The notes: generated by a model from the letters alone, not told the origin. A stretch of DNA of 64,000 nt from Nocardia nova NBRC 15556 (GCF_001613005.1 NZ_BDBN01000037.1:25412-89411), one strand, 5' to 3'; numbered from the stretch's first letter, positions 42,974 to 51,982 are shown. Program-made: numbers and translations.

Positions 42974-43024
42974 CGGTGCCGGTGCGGCCGGAACCGATGG
43001 CCGAGATGACGACCAGGAGTACCG

Positions 43025-43927
43025 ATGAAGTTACTTCCCATGCGCAACCGCGGCGTGGGCGATCCCGGTGAGGTGGCGCTGCACGCGCGGAATGTGCAAT
43101 TCGATTGGCGGGCCACCCCGCTGCACTGGCTGGCCGCCGAACCCATCGCCTCGCATGTGTTCAACTCGCTCAACCTGCTGCTGCCCGAGGGCGAGCGGAT
43201 GTTCATCCAGACCTTCTCCGAGGCGCTGCCGCTGATCAAGGACGAGAAGCTGCGCGAACAGGTCATCGGCTTCATGGGGCAGGAGGCCATGCACGCCGAA
43301 ACCCACAACGACTCGCTGCAGCAGGTCTTCCGCGCCCACGGCGTCGACGTCGACAGCTACGCACGGCAGATGGAGTACATCTTCCGCAAGGCGCTGGGTC
43401 CGCGAGAGGGGCAGACGCCGCGCGAGGAGTTCCAGACCCTCGTCGAACGGCTGGGCTTCATCGCCACCCTCGAGCACTTCTTCGCCTTCCTCGGCGACTG
43501 GATCATCAACGCCGATCTGGAGCGGTTCGACGCCGCGCCCAACATGCTCGACCTGTACCGCTGGCACGGCGCCGAGGAGGTCGAGCACCGCTTCGTCGCC
43601 CACGATGTCGCCGGATATTTCGAGGTCGGCTACGTGCGCCGGTGCGCGCTGATGGCGATCACCTTCCCGATCTTCGTGGCGCTGCTGCTGCGCGGTACGA
43701 AGTATCTGGTGCACCAGGACGCCGAGCTGCCGAATATGGGGTATCCCCGCATCGTGGGCAAGGCGCTCGGTGCGATGTGGCGGGGTGCGCTGCCCGGAAT
43801 TCCCTCGCTGCTGTGGTCGGCGCTGTCGGTGGCCAAGCCCGGATACACCCCGGCCTCGGTCGGATCGACCGCGCAGGCCGTGGCGTATCTGGCGAAATCG
43901 CCTGCGGCGCAGGCACTCGCGTCGTGA
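43025..43927 (+). CDS. PF10118 'metal-dependent hydrolase', second copy, probable diiron oxygenase component
   Basis: The 300-residue protein starts at an ATG with CAGGAG upstream. It keeps the same putative metal ligands as the copy at 26522: Glu55/Glu57 (LPEGER), Glu87-x-x-His90 (GQEAMH), Glu150 (TLEHF) and Glu185-x-x-His188 (AEEVEH). A hydrophobic segment (ALMAITFPIFVALLL) lies near residue 215. It is coupled by GTGA overlap to a ferredoxin-type reductase. Hydrolase is the database-style name; an oxygenase role is inferred. Confidence 0.8.
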   Translation: MKLLPMRNRGVGDPGEVALHARNVQFDWRATPLHWLAAEPIASHVFNSLNLLLPEGERMFIQTFSEALPLIKDEKLREQVIGFMGQEAMHAETHNDSLQQVFRAHGVDVDSYARQMEYIFRKALGPREGQTPREEFQTLVERLGFIATLEHFFAFLGDWIINADLERFDAAPNMLDLYRWHGAEEVEHRFVAHDVAGYFEVGYVRRCALMAITFPIFVALLLRGTKYLVHQDAELPNMGYPRIVGKALGAMWRGALPGIPSLLWSALSVAKPGYTPASVGSTAQAVAYLAKSPAAQALAS

Positions 43928-45033
43928 CGACACGCAGGCCCGTGCCCACCGAGCTGCCGCCCGACCTCTACGGCGGGCGCGGCTGGGACCGGCCGATCGG
44001 CATCATCGGCGCGGTCGCCGAGGCGCGGATGCGGTGGGCGTCGCTGATCCATCGGCGTCCGGTGACCGGCGCGGTCGACAGCGGCCGGTTGCGCGTGCGG
44101 GTGGTCGAGCGGCGGATCGAGGCGCACGACGCCGATGTGGTGAGCCTGGTGCTGCGCGCCACCGACGGCAGCGCACTGCCGACCTGGCGACCTGGCGCCC
44201 ATCTGGACCTGGAACTGCCGTCGGGCCGGCTGCGGCAGTATTCGCTGTGTGGTGACCCCGCCGATCGGTTCCATTACCGCGTCGCGGTGCGCCGGATACC
44301 GGGCGGACTGGGTGGTTCGGTCGAGGTGCACGACGACCTCCGCGTCGGCGCCGAACTCACCATCCGCGGGCCCCGCAACGCCTTTCCGTTCGTCCTGCCG
44401 GGCCACGGATCCTCCGCTGCCCGTGTGCATTTCGTCGCGGGAGGCATCGGGATCACGCCGATCCTGCCGATGGTGCGGATGGCGCATCGGCTGGGCGTGG
44501 ACTGGACCATGGTCTACACCGGCCGCAGTCGCGACACCATCCCGTTCCTCGCCGAAACAGAATCCTTCGGCAGCCGGGTGACGGTGCGCACCGACGACGA
44601 GGGGGGTGTGCCGACGGCGGCGGAACTGCTGCCCGGCGTCGGCGTCGACACATCGGTCTACTGTTGCGGGCCGGTCCCGATGACCTCGGCGATCGCCGCG
44701 GCCGTTCGCGAAATGCCCGGTGTGGAAATGTATTCCGAGCGATTCTCTGCCGCGCCGGTGGTCGACGGCAAGCCGTTCCGCGTCGAGCTCGCCCGCACCG
44801 GTGAGGTGCTCGACATTCCCGCCGACCGCTCGGTGCTCGACGAAGTGCTGCGCGTGCGGCCCGATATCGCCTACTCCTGCCGGCAGGGTTTCTGCCGCAC
44901 CTGCAAGGTCCGGGTACTCGACGGGCAGCCCGATCATCGCGACACCGTCCTCACCCCCGGCGAGCGCGCCGAGGGCGAACTGCTCATCTGCGTATCACGG
45001 TGCGCCGGTGAGCGTTTGGTGCTCGACCTCTGA
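43924..45033 (+). CDS. Ferredoxin-type oxidoreductase, second copy
   Basis: The 369-residue protein starts at a GTG overlapping the PF10118 stop. It shows RQYSLCGDP, GGIGITPILPM and the 2Fe-2S motif CRQGFCRTCKVRV near residue 318 with a final Cys in LLICVSRC. It has about 20 extra N-terminal residues compared with the copy at 25482. It should shuttle electrons from NAD(P)H to the PF10118 partner. The EphD-like fusion follows after 30 bases. Confidence 0.9.
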   Translation: MTTRRPVPTELPPDLYGGRGWDRPIGIIGAVAEARMRWASLIHRRPVTGAVDSGRLRVRVVERRIEAHDADVVSLVLRATDGSALPTWRPGAHLDLELPSGRLRQYSLCGDPADRFHYRVAVRRIPGGLGGSVEVHDDLRVGAELTIRGPRNAFPFVLPGHGSSAARVHFVAGGIGITPILPMVRMAHRLGVDWTMVYTGRSRDTIPFLAETESFGSRVTVRTDDEGGVPTAAELLPGVGVDTSVYCCGPVPMTSAIAAAVREMPGVEMYSERFSAAPVVDGKPFRVELARTGEVLDIPADRSVLDEVLRVRPDIAYSCRQGFCRTCKVRVLDGQPDHRDTVLTPGERAEGELLICVSRCAGERLVLDL

Positions 45034-45063
45034 CCTCCACTCGCCCTCTTCGAGGAGATTCTC

Positions 45064-46827
45064 GTGACCGACACCGCCCCCGTTCCGGACTCCGAACACT
45101 TCGTCCGCAACGGTGACTTCGATATCGCCGTCTACGAATACGGCGATCCCGCCGCACCGACCATGCTGCTCGTGCACGGCTGGCCCGACGACCATCACCT
45201 GTGGGATCGGGTGATTCCCAAGCTGTCCGGGCGTTTCCACGTCGTCGCCTACGACACCCGCGGCCACGGCCGCTCCACTCGGACCGATCGCACCGAGGAC
45301 TACGGCCTGGACCGCTTCGCCTCCGACTTCTTCGCGGTGGCCGATGCGGTGAGCCCGGACCGGCCCGTGCACGTGCTCGCCCACGACTGGGGTTCGGTGC
45401 AGGTGTGGGAGGCGGTGTGTGAGCCGCAGGCCGCCGCCCGGGTGGCCTCGTTCACCTCGGTCTCCGGCCCGAATCTCGACCACCTGGCGAAGTGGACCCG
45501 CAATCGGATGGGCCGCGGCGCGCTGTGGGGCCCGGCCACGCAGCTGCTGTCCTCGGCCTACACCTTCCTGTTCATGACCCCCGGCCTGAACAAGGCGGTG
45601 ATGCGGCCGCTGTCGTCGGAGAAGGTGTGGAAGCGGTTCATCGGCCTGATGAACGAAACCTCCCCGGAGAACGTCACATTGGGCCCGGCGTTCCGGCAGG
45701 ACTTCTTCGACGGCATGCGGATCTACCGCGCCAACATCCTGCCGCGCATGCTCGGCCCGCGCGAGCGGCACACCGAGGTGCCGGTGCAGCTGATCATCGC
45801 GCGCCGCGATATCGCGGTGCGTCCGGCCGGGTACGACGACACACCGAAGTGGACCGATCGGCTGTTCCGGCGCGAGATCGCGGGCGGGCATTGGCTGCCG
45901 TTCTCCCATCCGGAGTTGCTGGCCACCTCGGCGACCGAGCTCGCCACGGCCGTCGACACAGGTGCGTATCCGCGCACGCTGCGGCGCGCCGAGGTCGGCG
46001 CGCAAGCCGGGCCGTTCACCGAGCGGCTGGTCGTGATCACCGGCGGCGGCAGCGGCATCGGCCGCGAAACGGCGCTGGCGTTCGCCCGCCGCGGCGCCGA
46101 GGTCGTCCTGTCGGATCTGAACCTGGACGCCGCCAAGGAGACCGTGGAACTGATCACGGCGGCCGGTGGCATCGCGCACGCCTACGCCGTCGACGTCTCC
46201 GACGAAGCGTCGATGAGCGAGCACGCGAGCGCGGTGATCGCCGCCCACGGCGTGCCCGACATCCTGATCAACAACGCCGGCATCGGCCAGGCCGGAGACT
46301 TCTTCGAGACCTCCGCCGCCGAATTCGACCGGGTGCTGCGGGTGAACCTCGGCGGCGTGGTCAACGGCTGCCGCACCTTCGGCGCCGCCATGGCCGAGCG
46401 GGGGCTCGGCGGACATATCGTCAACCTGTCCAGCATGGCCGCCTACAGCCCGCAGCAAGGTTTCAGCGCCTACTCGACCAGTAAGTCCGCGGTTTTCATG
46501 TTCTCCGACTGCCTGCGCGCCGAACTGGCCGGCAAGGGTATCGAGGTGCACACCATCTGCCCCGGCATCGTGCACACGAATATCGTTGCGACAACGAAGT
46601 TCTCGGGCCTGTCCGACGATGCGGAGGCCGCGAAGCAGGCCCGCTACGACGCGCTGTACCGCAAACGCGGCTACGGCCCGGAGAAGGTCGCCGACCGGAT
46701 CGTGCGCGCGGTCGAACGTCACCGCGAGATCGTCCCGGTCACGCCGGAAGCCCACCTGCAGTACCACTTCAGCCGCTTGGCCCCGGCCGTCAACCGCTTC
46801 GTCGCGGCGCGGGTGAAGCTGACGTAG
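45064..46827 (+). CDS. Alpha/beta hydrolase-SDR fusion, EphD-like
   Basis: The 587-residue protein starts at a GTG with GAGGAG upstream. Residues 1-300 form an epoxide-hydrolase-type domain (LVHGWPDDHHLWDRV, YDTRGHGRS, nucleophile HDWGS near 108, His in GGHWLPFSHPE). Residues 320-587 form an SDR (TGGGSGIGRE, INNAGIG, SSMAAYSP, YSTSK). The same two-domain layout is found in M. tuberculosis EphD (Rv2214c). It could open an epoxide made by the preceding oxygenase pair and oxidise the diol. The order supports that, but it is inferred. Confidence 0.88.
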   Translation: MTDTAPVPDSEHFVRNGDFDIAVYEYGDPAAPTMLLVHGWPDDHHLWDRVIPKLSGRFHVVAYDTRGHGRSTRTDRTEDYGLDRFASDFFAVADAVSPDRPVHVLAHDWGSVQVWEAVCEPQAAARVASFTSVSGPNLDHLAKWTRNRMGRGALWGPATQLLSSAYTFLFMTPGLNKAVMRPLSSEKVWKRFIGLMNETSPENVTLGPAFRQDFFDGMRIYRANILPRMLGPRERHTEVPVQLIIARRDIAVRPAGYDDTPKWTDRLFRREIAGGHWLPFSHPELLATSATELATAVDTGAYPRTLRRAEVGAQAGPFTERLVVITGGGSGIGRETALAFARRGAEVVLSDLNLDAAKETVELITAAGGIAHAYAVDVSDEASMSEHASAVIAAHGVPDILINNAGIGQAGDFFETSAAEFDRVLRVNLGGVVNGCRTFGAAMAERGLGGHIVNLSSMAAYSPQQGFSAYSTSKSAVFMFSDCLRAELAGKGIEVHTICPGIVHTNIVATTKFSGLSDDAEAAKQARYDALYRKRGYGPEKVADRIVRAVERHREIVPVTPEAHLQYHFSRLAPAVNRFVAARVKLT

Positions 46828-46853
46828 GCCGCGTTTCGCGTCGTCGGCGCGAG

Positions 46854-46884
46854 GGACCGGTCGTACGGTCGATGCGACCGGTCC
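46854..46884. terminator. Hairpin terminator between convergent genes
   Basis: A 9-base perfect stem (GGACCGGTC / GACCGGTCC) with a 13-base loop lies between the EphD-like gene and the slipin gene, which converge. Confidence 0.6.
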
Positions 46885-46929
46885 GCCTGTTTGCGCCGGG
46901 GTCGAGGGAGCCTGGAGAGCAGGCGGCCT

Positions 46930-47859
46930 TCACTCGGGGCGAATCGGTGCGTGCTGCGGTGATCGCGAGGCGTCTGCCCAGGGCGGTTCGGCGGCGCGGG
47001 GGTCCACGCCGGAATCCGTGTCCGGCGCGTGCGCCGTCCCGGCTTCGGCGGTGGGCGTGTCCGGGCGGCTCTCGGCCGGCGCCGCACCAGATTCCGGCGG
47101 GGTCGACCGTTCCAGGAAGCGCAGCAGCTCCACCGGGAACGGCAGGACCAGGGTCGAATTCTTCTCTGCCGCAACTTCGACGACGGTTTGGAGCAGTCGC
47201 AGCTGCAGGGCCGCCGGGGCGGTCGCCATCCGTTCGGCGGCGTCGGTCAGCTTTCGTGAGGCCTGGAGCTCGCCCTCGGCGGTGATGACGCGGGCGCGGC
47301 GTTCACGCTCGGCCTCCGCCTGCCGCGACATCGACCGTTTCAGCGACTCCGGCAGCGCCACATCCTTGATCTCCACCCGGTCGATGTGGACGCCCCAGGC
47401 GAGGGCCGGGCTGTCGATCATCAACTCGAGACCCTTGTTCAGCTGTTCGCGGTTGGACAGCAGATCGTCGAGTTCGCTCTTACCGATGATCGAGCGCAGC
47501 GAGGTCTGCGCCACCTGTTCGACGGCGAACAGATAGTCCTGGACCTCGACCACCGCCTGCGTCGGGTCGATCACCCGGAAGTACACCACCGCGTCGACCC
47601 GCACGGTCACGTTGTCGCGAGTGATGCCCTCCTGTCCCGGCACCGGCATCGTGACGACCTGCATCGGCACCTTGTGCATCTTGTCGACGAACGGAATGAG
47701 CACCCTCAAGCCCGGATTACGCACCGCCCGCACCCGCCCGAATCGGAACACCAGCCCGCGTTCGTACTGCTGAACCACTCGCAACCCGGTCCCGAACGCG
47801 ACCCCGGCGCACACCGCCCCCGCCCCCACGATGAATGCGGCAAACGTCGCAACGTCCAT
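46930..47859 (-). CDS. SPFH/Band 7 slipin (stomatin-like membrane protein)
   Basis: From the ATG at 47859 the protein has 309 residues; the open frame continues 20 codons upstream. One N-terminal membrane segment (FAAFIVGAGAVCAGVAFG) is followed by the SPFH domain with QQYERGLVFRFGRV, DNVTVRVDAVVYFRV and a long coiled coil (MSRQAEAERERRARVITAEG). It forms membrane microdomain scaffolds. The C-terminal 60 residues are Pro/Ala-rich. It stands alone, without an NfeD partner. Confidence 0.9.
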   Translation of the reverse strand: MDVATFAAFIVGAGAVCAGVAFGTGLRVVQQYERGLVFRFGRVRAVRNPGLRVLIPFVDKMHKVPMQVVTMPVPGQEGITRDNVTVRVDAVVYFRVIDPTQAVVEVQDYLFAVEQVAQTSLRSIIGKSELDDLLSNREQLNKGLELMIDSPALAWGVHIDRVEIKDVALPESLKRSMSRQAEAERERRARVITAEGELQASRKLTDAAERMATAPAALQLRLLQTVVEVAAEKNSTLVLPFPVELLRFLERSTPPESGAAPAESRPDTPTAEAGTAHAPDTDSGVDPRAAEPPWADASRSPQHAPIRPE

Positions 47860-48043
47860 AGCGTCACCACCATGCGAAACGCCCGGCACGCCCGCGACCG
47901 GGCTCCTGCCATCGATCATGGCACCGTTGCGCCGAGCGGGCCACGAACGGCCGGCGAAGGAGGTTCGCGGCCGGAGAGGTCGCCCGGGTGCGGCACAACC
48001 GGCTCACCGGGCGAACGCCCGGTTGTGCGGCTACCGTCCGCTC

Positions 48044-48409
48044 ATGCACTTCGTCGTCATCGCGGCCGTGGTCGGCGCACTCGTCTGGATCTCGGTGGCA
48101 GCCGTTCGCCGAGAAGCATCGCCGTCGGCGCGGCGTCGGAAATGGGAGGCCGGCGATGCGGGTCGCAGTGGCCGCAGATTCAGCGGAAGTGATTGCGGCG
48201 GAGGCGGTTGCAGTACGGACAGCTTCGGCGGGGACAGCGGTTGCGGTGGGGGGAGCAGTTGCGGCGGGGGCAGTAGTTGCGGTGGTGGTAGCGGCTGTGG
48301 GGGTGGCAGCAGTTGCAGCGGGGGCAGTAGTTGCAGTGGCGGGAGTAGCTGTGGCGGAGGTAGCAGCTGTGGCGGTGGTAGTAGTTGCGGTGGCGGCAGC
48401 AGCAGCTAG
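48044..48409 (+). CDS. Short membrane protein with Gly/Ser/Cys hexapeptide repeats
   Basis: The 121-residue frame starts at ATG 48044 with one membrane segment (FVVIAAVVGALVWISVAAV) and a basic stretch. The C-terminal 70 residues carry nine tandem units of the form CxGGSx, coded by 18-base repeats between about 48236 and 48407, with 11 cysteines in all. Gly/Cys-rich tails occur on several actinobacterial membrane proteins near TIGR04222 or GRDP-like genes. The GRDP-like gene here is convergent. Metal binding or peptide cross-linking is possible; the function is unknown. Confidence 0.65.
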   Translation: MHFVVIAAVVGALVWISVAAVRREASPSARRRKWEAGDAGRSGRRFSGSDCGGGGCSTDSFGGDSGCGGGSSCGGGSSCGGGSGCGGGSSCSGGSSCSGGSSCGGGSSCGGGSSCGGGSSS

Positions 48410-48527
48410 GTCGAACGGCCACCTCGGCCGGCACGCGCGGGCGGCCCGGGGGATCGCCGCACCCGATCGGTTCGCGCCGGTCTGGGTCTGTGCGGTAGGA
48501 GCAATCCGTGGCGACCGGCGGCCATCG

Positions 48528-49082
48528 TCACCGCCGAGCGCGGCGCCCTGAACCTCCGCTGATCTCACCCAGGGCGGTTTCCACCTCGGCGATCCGCTCC
48601 GGCGAGACTCCCCACGGATTCTCCACTCCCACAACGACATCCAGATCCCACAGCACGCAGTCCTCGCCGGGGTCGGCGACGAGGGACCAGGCGACGACGG
48701 TGCGTCCGAGCTGAGTCGCCATCGGCACACCGCTGCCGCCGCCGTAGCCGTCTCCCTCGGGAAAATGGTGCAGGAACCGGCCGTACGCGGCCTCGCAGAA
48801 GTCCCGGTAACGCTTGGTGCACAGGATCAGACCGTGCCACGCCTCGTCCACGGCATGGGACGGCATGCCGATCACCTGGTCGTCGGCCAGCGCGGCTCCG
48901 CAGCATCGCAACCATTGCCGCAGACCGGTGTCCACCAATTCCCGCGGCTGCCAGGGACAGGTCTTGAAGACGGCCTCCGGCAATCGCAGCGCATCGACGG
49001 CGCGCCGGGTGCGGACCGGATCGATACGCCGGAAGCGGGACAGCACCGGCCCACGGTACGGCCGAGATCGCGCGGCGGACAA
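48528..49082 (-). CDS. GRDP-like (glycine-rich-domain-protein type) protein
   Basis: The 184-residue product contains PSHAVDEAWHGLILCTKRYRD, split here as AVDEAWHGLIL and CTKRYRDFC, plus FEAAYGRFLHHFPEG-like residues, typical of the DUF1399/GRDP-like family. The start at 49082 is a TTG; a GTG at 49046 is an alternative and neither has a good ribosome-binding site. It is convergent with the Gly/Cys-repeat gene, which suggests a common pathway. Function unknown. Confidence 0.7.
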   Translation of the reverse strand: MSAARSRPYRGPVLSRFRRIDPVRTRRAVDALRLPEAVFKTCPWQPRELVDTGLRQWLRCCGAALADDQVIGMPSHAVDEAWHGLILCTKRYRDFCEAAYGRFLHHFPEGDGYGGGSGVPMATQLGRTVVAWSLVADPGEDCVLWDLDVVVGVENPWGVSPERIAEVETALGEISGGSGRRARR

Positions 49083-49107
49083 CTCCTGCGCCCGCGGGCC
49101 GCGATGC

Positions 49108-50127
49108 TCATCGAGCGGACGTGTCGACAGTGGCGGAGTCGCCGTCCTTCTCGCCCCGGGTGGCCAGCAGGCTGGTCACGGTCACTACGCCGAGCACCAC
49201 CACGATCACCAGCAGCGAGGCGGCGGTGGGGATCTCCGGCAGCCAGTCCCAGTAGCCGTGGGCCCAGTGCAGCACCAGTTTGACGCCGATGAAGCCGAGG
49301 ATCACGGCCAGGCCGTAGGCGAGGTGCACCAGGCGGGCCAGGACCGCCTGCAGGACGAAGTAGAGGGCGCGCAGGCCCAGCAGGGCGAAGGCGTTGGTGG
49401 CGAACACCAGATACGGGTCGCCGGTGACGCCGTAGACCGCGGGCACCGAGTCGATCGCGAACACCAGGTCGGTGGCCATGACGGCGGTGACCACCAGGGC
49501 GAGCGGGGTCAGGGCGCGGCGGCCGGCCTCCCGCACGGCCATCTTCGTGCCGCGGTAGTCGTCGGTGACGGGCATCAGCCTGCGCATCAGGCGCACCGAG
49601 CGCATCCGGGAGATGTCGACTTCCTGTTCGTGCCCGGTGACCGCGTCGCGGATCAGCTTGAGCGCGGTGAGCAGCAAAACCGCGCCGAACAGCAGGAACG
49701 CCCAGTCCAGCGAGGCGAGCGCCGCCGCACCGACGGCGATGAAGATGCCGCGCAGCACCAGTGCGCCCACGATGCCGAACAGCAGCACCCGTTGCGCCAG
49801 CACCGCCGGGACCGCGAAGGCCGCCAGCAGCAGCATGAAGACGAACAGGTTGTCCACCGAGAGCGACTTCTCCAGCAGATAACCGGTGATGAACTCGGTG
49901 GCGGGCTTCGATCCGAATCCGGCCCACAGAATGCCGAAGAACGCGACCGGCAACGCCAGGTAGAACACGGTCCAGCCGACCGCCTCCCGCATCGACACCT
50001 CGTGCGGTTTGCGAGTGACGACGAAGTCCAGCGCGAGCAGAACCAGCACACCGGCGATGGTGGCGGCCCACAGCCAGGGGGAGCCGATGGTGTGCAGCTG
50101 CTGGGCTGCGAGAACGGACGAGTTCAC
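49108..50127 (-). CDS. TerC-family membrane protein
   Basis: From the GTG at 50127 the protein has 339 residues with about eight membrane helices. It contains ALDFVVTRKPHEVSMREA, the acidic metal-transport motif EKSLSVDNLFVFML and MATDLVFAIDSVPAVYGVT, the two hallmark helices of TerC/Alx proteins. TerC proteins export Mn2+ or protect exported proteins from metal stress. A probable manganese riboswitch overlaps the ribosome-binding site. Confidence 0.93.
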   Translation of the reverse strand: MNSSVLAAQQLHTIGSPWLWAATIAGVLVLLALDFVVTRKPHEVSMREAVGWTVFYLALPVAFFGILWAGFGSKPATEFITGYLLEKSLSVDNLFVFMLLLAAFAVPAVLAQRVLLFGIVGALVLRGIFIAVGAAALASLDWAFLLFGAVLLLTALKLIRDAVTGHEQEVDISRMRSVRLMRRLMPVTDDYRGTKMAVREAGRRALTPLALVVTAVMATDLVFAIDSVPAVYGVTGDPYLVFATNAFALLGLRALYFVLQAVLARLVHLAYGLAVILGFIGVKLVLHWAHGYWDWLPEIPTAASLLVIVVVLGVVTVTSLLATRGEKDGDSATVDTSAR

Positions 50128-50255
50128 AGGTCTCCTCGGGTATGCGAAAGCACCCGAGGTCTCCTTCACCCGATATCCGGGCGGCCATCCGGGGATCCCG
50201 ACGGCGGAATCCGTACTGACCGGTGTGGCGCTTGGGAAGTACTCCCCTCGGAGGC
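50128..50255 (-). promoter_or_regulatory. Probable yybP-ykoY manganese riboswitch with translational switch
   Basis: On the minus strand the leader begins CTCCGAGGGGAGTA (50253-50240), whose CCGAGG can pair with CCTCGG at 50159-50154, closing the domain. That 3' strand, extended to CCTCGGGT (50159-50152), can instead pair with ACCCGAGG (50141-50134), which contains the Shine-Dalgarno GAGGAG of terC. The two pairings exclude each other, so ligand binding would free the ribosome site. GGGGAGTA and the TerC gene fit the yybP-ykoY class. Confidence 0.65.
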
Positions 50256-50326
50256 GAGGATAGCGAAACCTTTGCCCGAAAACCAAGCGATCCGGACGAA
50301 TGTGACCAGTCCGACCGCCGCCCGCG

Positions 50327-50758
50327 TCACTTCCGCGGGCTGAGCACCACCACCGATATGGGCCGATCGGTCATCTTCTGGTACTGCGTGTACCGGCCTT
50401 TGTTGACCTTGTCGACCAGCGACCACCGCCGCGCGTACTCGGTGTCGTCCGGATACGTCGGCCGCGCGGTCACCGGAATCCGCCGATGCCCGACCTGGAT
50501 CTCGCACTCCGGGGCCGCCTTCACATTCGCCAGCCACCCCGGCGGCCGCGGCGACCCGCCGTTGGACGCCGTCACCAGATAGTCGTCGCCGTCTCGCGCA
50601 TAGGTCAGCGCACTGGTGCGCGGCTGCCCGGTCTTGCGCCCCACCGTCCGCAACAACAGGGTGGGGTTCCCGAACAGCAGCCGGTGCCCCACGTACCCGT
50701 CCGACTTCTCGTAGATCCACTGATGAGCCCGCAGCGCGGTGGAAAACAGATCAGCCAT
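50327..50758 (-). CDS. Ddn-like F420-dependent nitroreductase family protein
   Basis: The 143-residue protein has LLRTVGRKTGQPRTSALTY, SNGGSPRPPGWLANVKAAP and a final YQKMTDRPISVVVLSP, the pattern of deazaflavin-dependent nitroreductase (Ddn) proteins. Family members reduce quinones and activate nitroimidazoles with F420H2. The length is typical. It lies 138 bases after the DHDPR-like gene on the same strand. Confidence 0.9.
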   Translation of the reverse strand: MADLFSTALRAHQWIYEKSDGYVGHRLLFGNPTLLLRTVGRKTGQPRTSALTYARDGDDYLVTASNGGSPRPPGWLANVKAAPECEIQVGHRRIPVTARPTYPDDTEYARRWSLVDKVNKGRYTQYQKMTDRPISVVVLSPRK

Positions 50759-50896
50759 CCCACACCTCCGATCAGACGACTAGGCAACCCCTGCCCAACA
50801 CTAACCGGCGCGGAGCGCGAAAGCCCGCAACAAGATTCAGCCGCACCCCGTGCATGCGCGATCCACGCGACGGGCCGGGATGCGGCTGCCGAGCGT

Positions 50897-51982
50897 TCAG
50901 ATCCTGAAGCGTCCCGCGAAGGTGCGCAGCGGCAGGTCCGCGCTGGTGATGATGCCGGGGCGCGCGGCCACCACGGATCGAATGGCATTCAGGGCCGGCA
51001 GGCCGGTGACGGTCATGCCGATCGAGGCGAAGTTCTCCGGGTTCGACAGATCGAAACCCTTGCGCGGGAAGATCATGTGCTTGCTGTAGATGTTGGGGTC
51101 GCCGGTCACCTGAGTGATGTAGCAGCCCTTGATCTCCCACGACGGGTCGGTGTGCGGCGTCATCTGCCACTCGAGATGGGTCTCCACGCGCGGGACACCG
51201 TCGACCATGCCCTGATATTTGATGTAGCTCGCGCCGAGCGAGCCCTTCGGCATGAAGTACCAGCCGAGGTCGACGTCCTTGGTGCAGGCGCCGAGTTCGT
51301 AGCCGAACGTCACCTCGTCGAGTTCGAGTCCGAAGGCGTCGGCCATGAGGTAGACCGAGTCGGCGAACACCGCGGTGTAGCGGTAGAGCGAATCCGGGAT
51401 CGTGGGGTCGTCGACCGGGCGGCCGTAGCCCACGGCCTTCCAGGTGTCGACGGAGTGGTGACAGGAGACGTCGACCGATTCGGTGACGGTGATGTTCTCG
51501 ATGTCGGCGACGTCCGCGGTGTGCACGATGCCGAGAATCTGGCACAGACCCGGGTTCATGCCGGTGCCGTAGAAGGTGGCATTTCCGCGCTCACAGGCGG
51601 CCTGGATCACCTCGCTGACCTTGCGGCCCGAGGGATGGGCGTGGTTGGTGTCGCGGTGGAAACCGGTGATCCAGTCCGCGGTGGTGACCACGTTGATACC
51701 CGCTTCGAGGACCTTCTCGTAGAGATCTTCGTCGGGGAAGACGCCGTGGAAGGTGAGGACGTCGGGCCGCGCGGCGATGATCTCCTCGACAGTCCCGGTC
51801 GCGGTGACCCCGATGGGGTCGAGGCCGACGATCTCACCGGCGTCGCGGCCGATCTTCTCGGGCGTGTAGCAGTGCAACCCGACGAGCTCGAGATCGGGAT
51901 GGTTGCGGATGCGCCCGATCATCTCGGTGCCGAGATTGCCGGTGGCGACCTGGAATACCCGGATCGTGTCGGAGGTGCTCAT
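50897..51982 (-). CDS. Dihydrodipicolinate reductase-like NAD(P)-dependent dehydrogenase, Rieske-linked
   Basis: The 361-residue protein has RVFQVATGNLGTEMIGRI at the N-terminus, matching the fold of the paralogue at 16668-17747 (QWATGGVGRAAIEGV), and YGTGMNPGLCQILG at the family's substrate-domain position. It lies 40 bases after a Rieske oxygenase gene. Both paralogues sit beside oxygenases (P450 with ferredoxin, and Rieske), which hints that the family handles a product of oxygenation. The reaction is unknown. Confidence 0.78.
   Translation of the reverse strand: MSTSDTIRVFQVATGNLGTEMIGRIRNHPDLELVGLHCYTPEKIGRDAGEIVGLDPIGVTATGTVEEIIAARPDVLTFHGVFPDEDLYEKVLEAGINVVTTADWITGFHRDTNHAHPSGRKVSEVIQAACERGNATFYGTGMNPGLCQILGIVHTADVADIENITVTESVDVSCHHSVDTWKAVGYGRPVDDPTIPDSLYRYTAVFADSVYLMADAFGLELDEVTFGYELGACTKDVDLGWYFMPKGSLGASYIKYQGMVDGVPRVETHLEWQMTPHTDPSWEIKGCYITQVTGDPNIYSKHMIFPRKGFDLSNPENFASIGMTVTGLPALNAIRSVVAARPGIITSADLPLRTFAGRFRI

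Noticed and set aside
46930..48192. Plus-strand frames (for example 47386-48192) opposite the slipin gene
   Set aside because: Antisense to a clear SPFH gene; composition typical of shadows.
48196..48407. 18-base tandem repeats as a CRISPR array or simple satellite
   Set aside because: No spacers between units; the repeats keep one reading frame and code for CxGGSx units of a protein.
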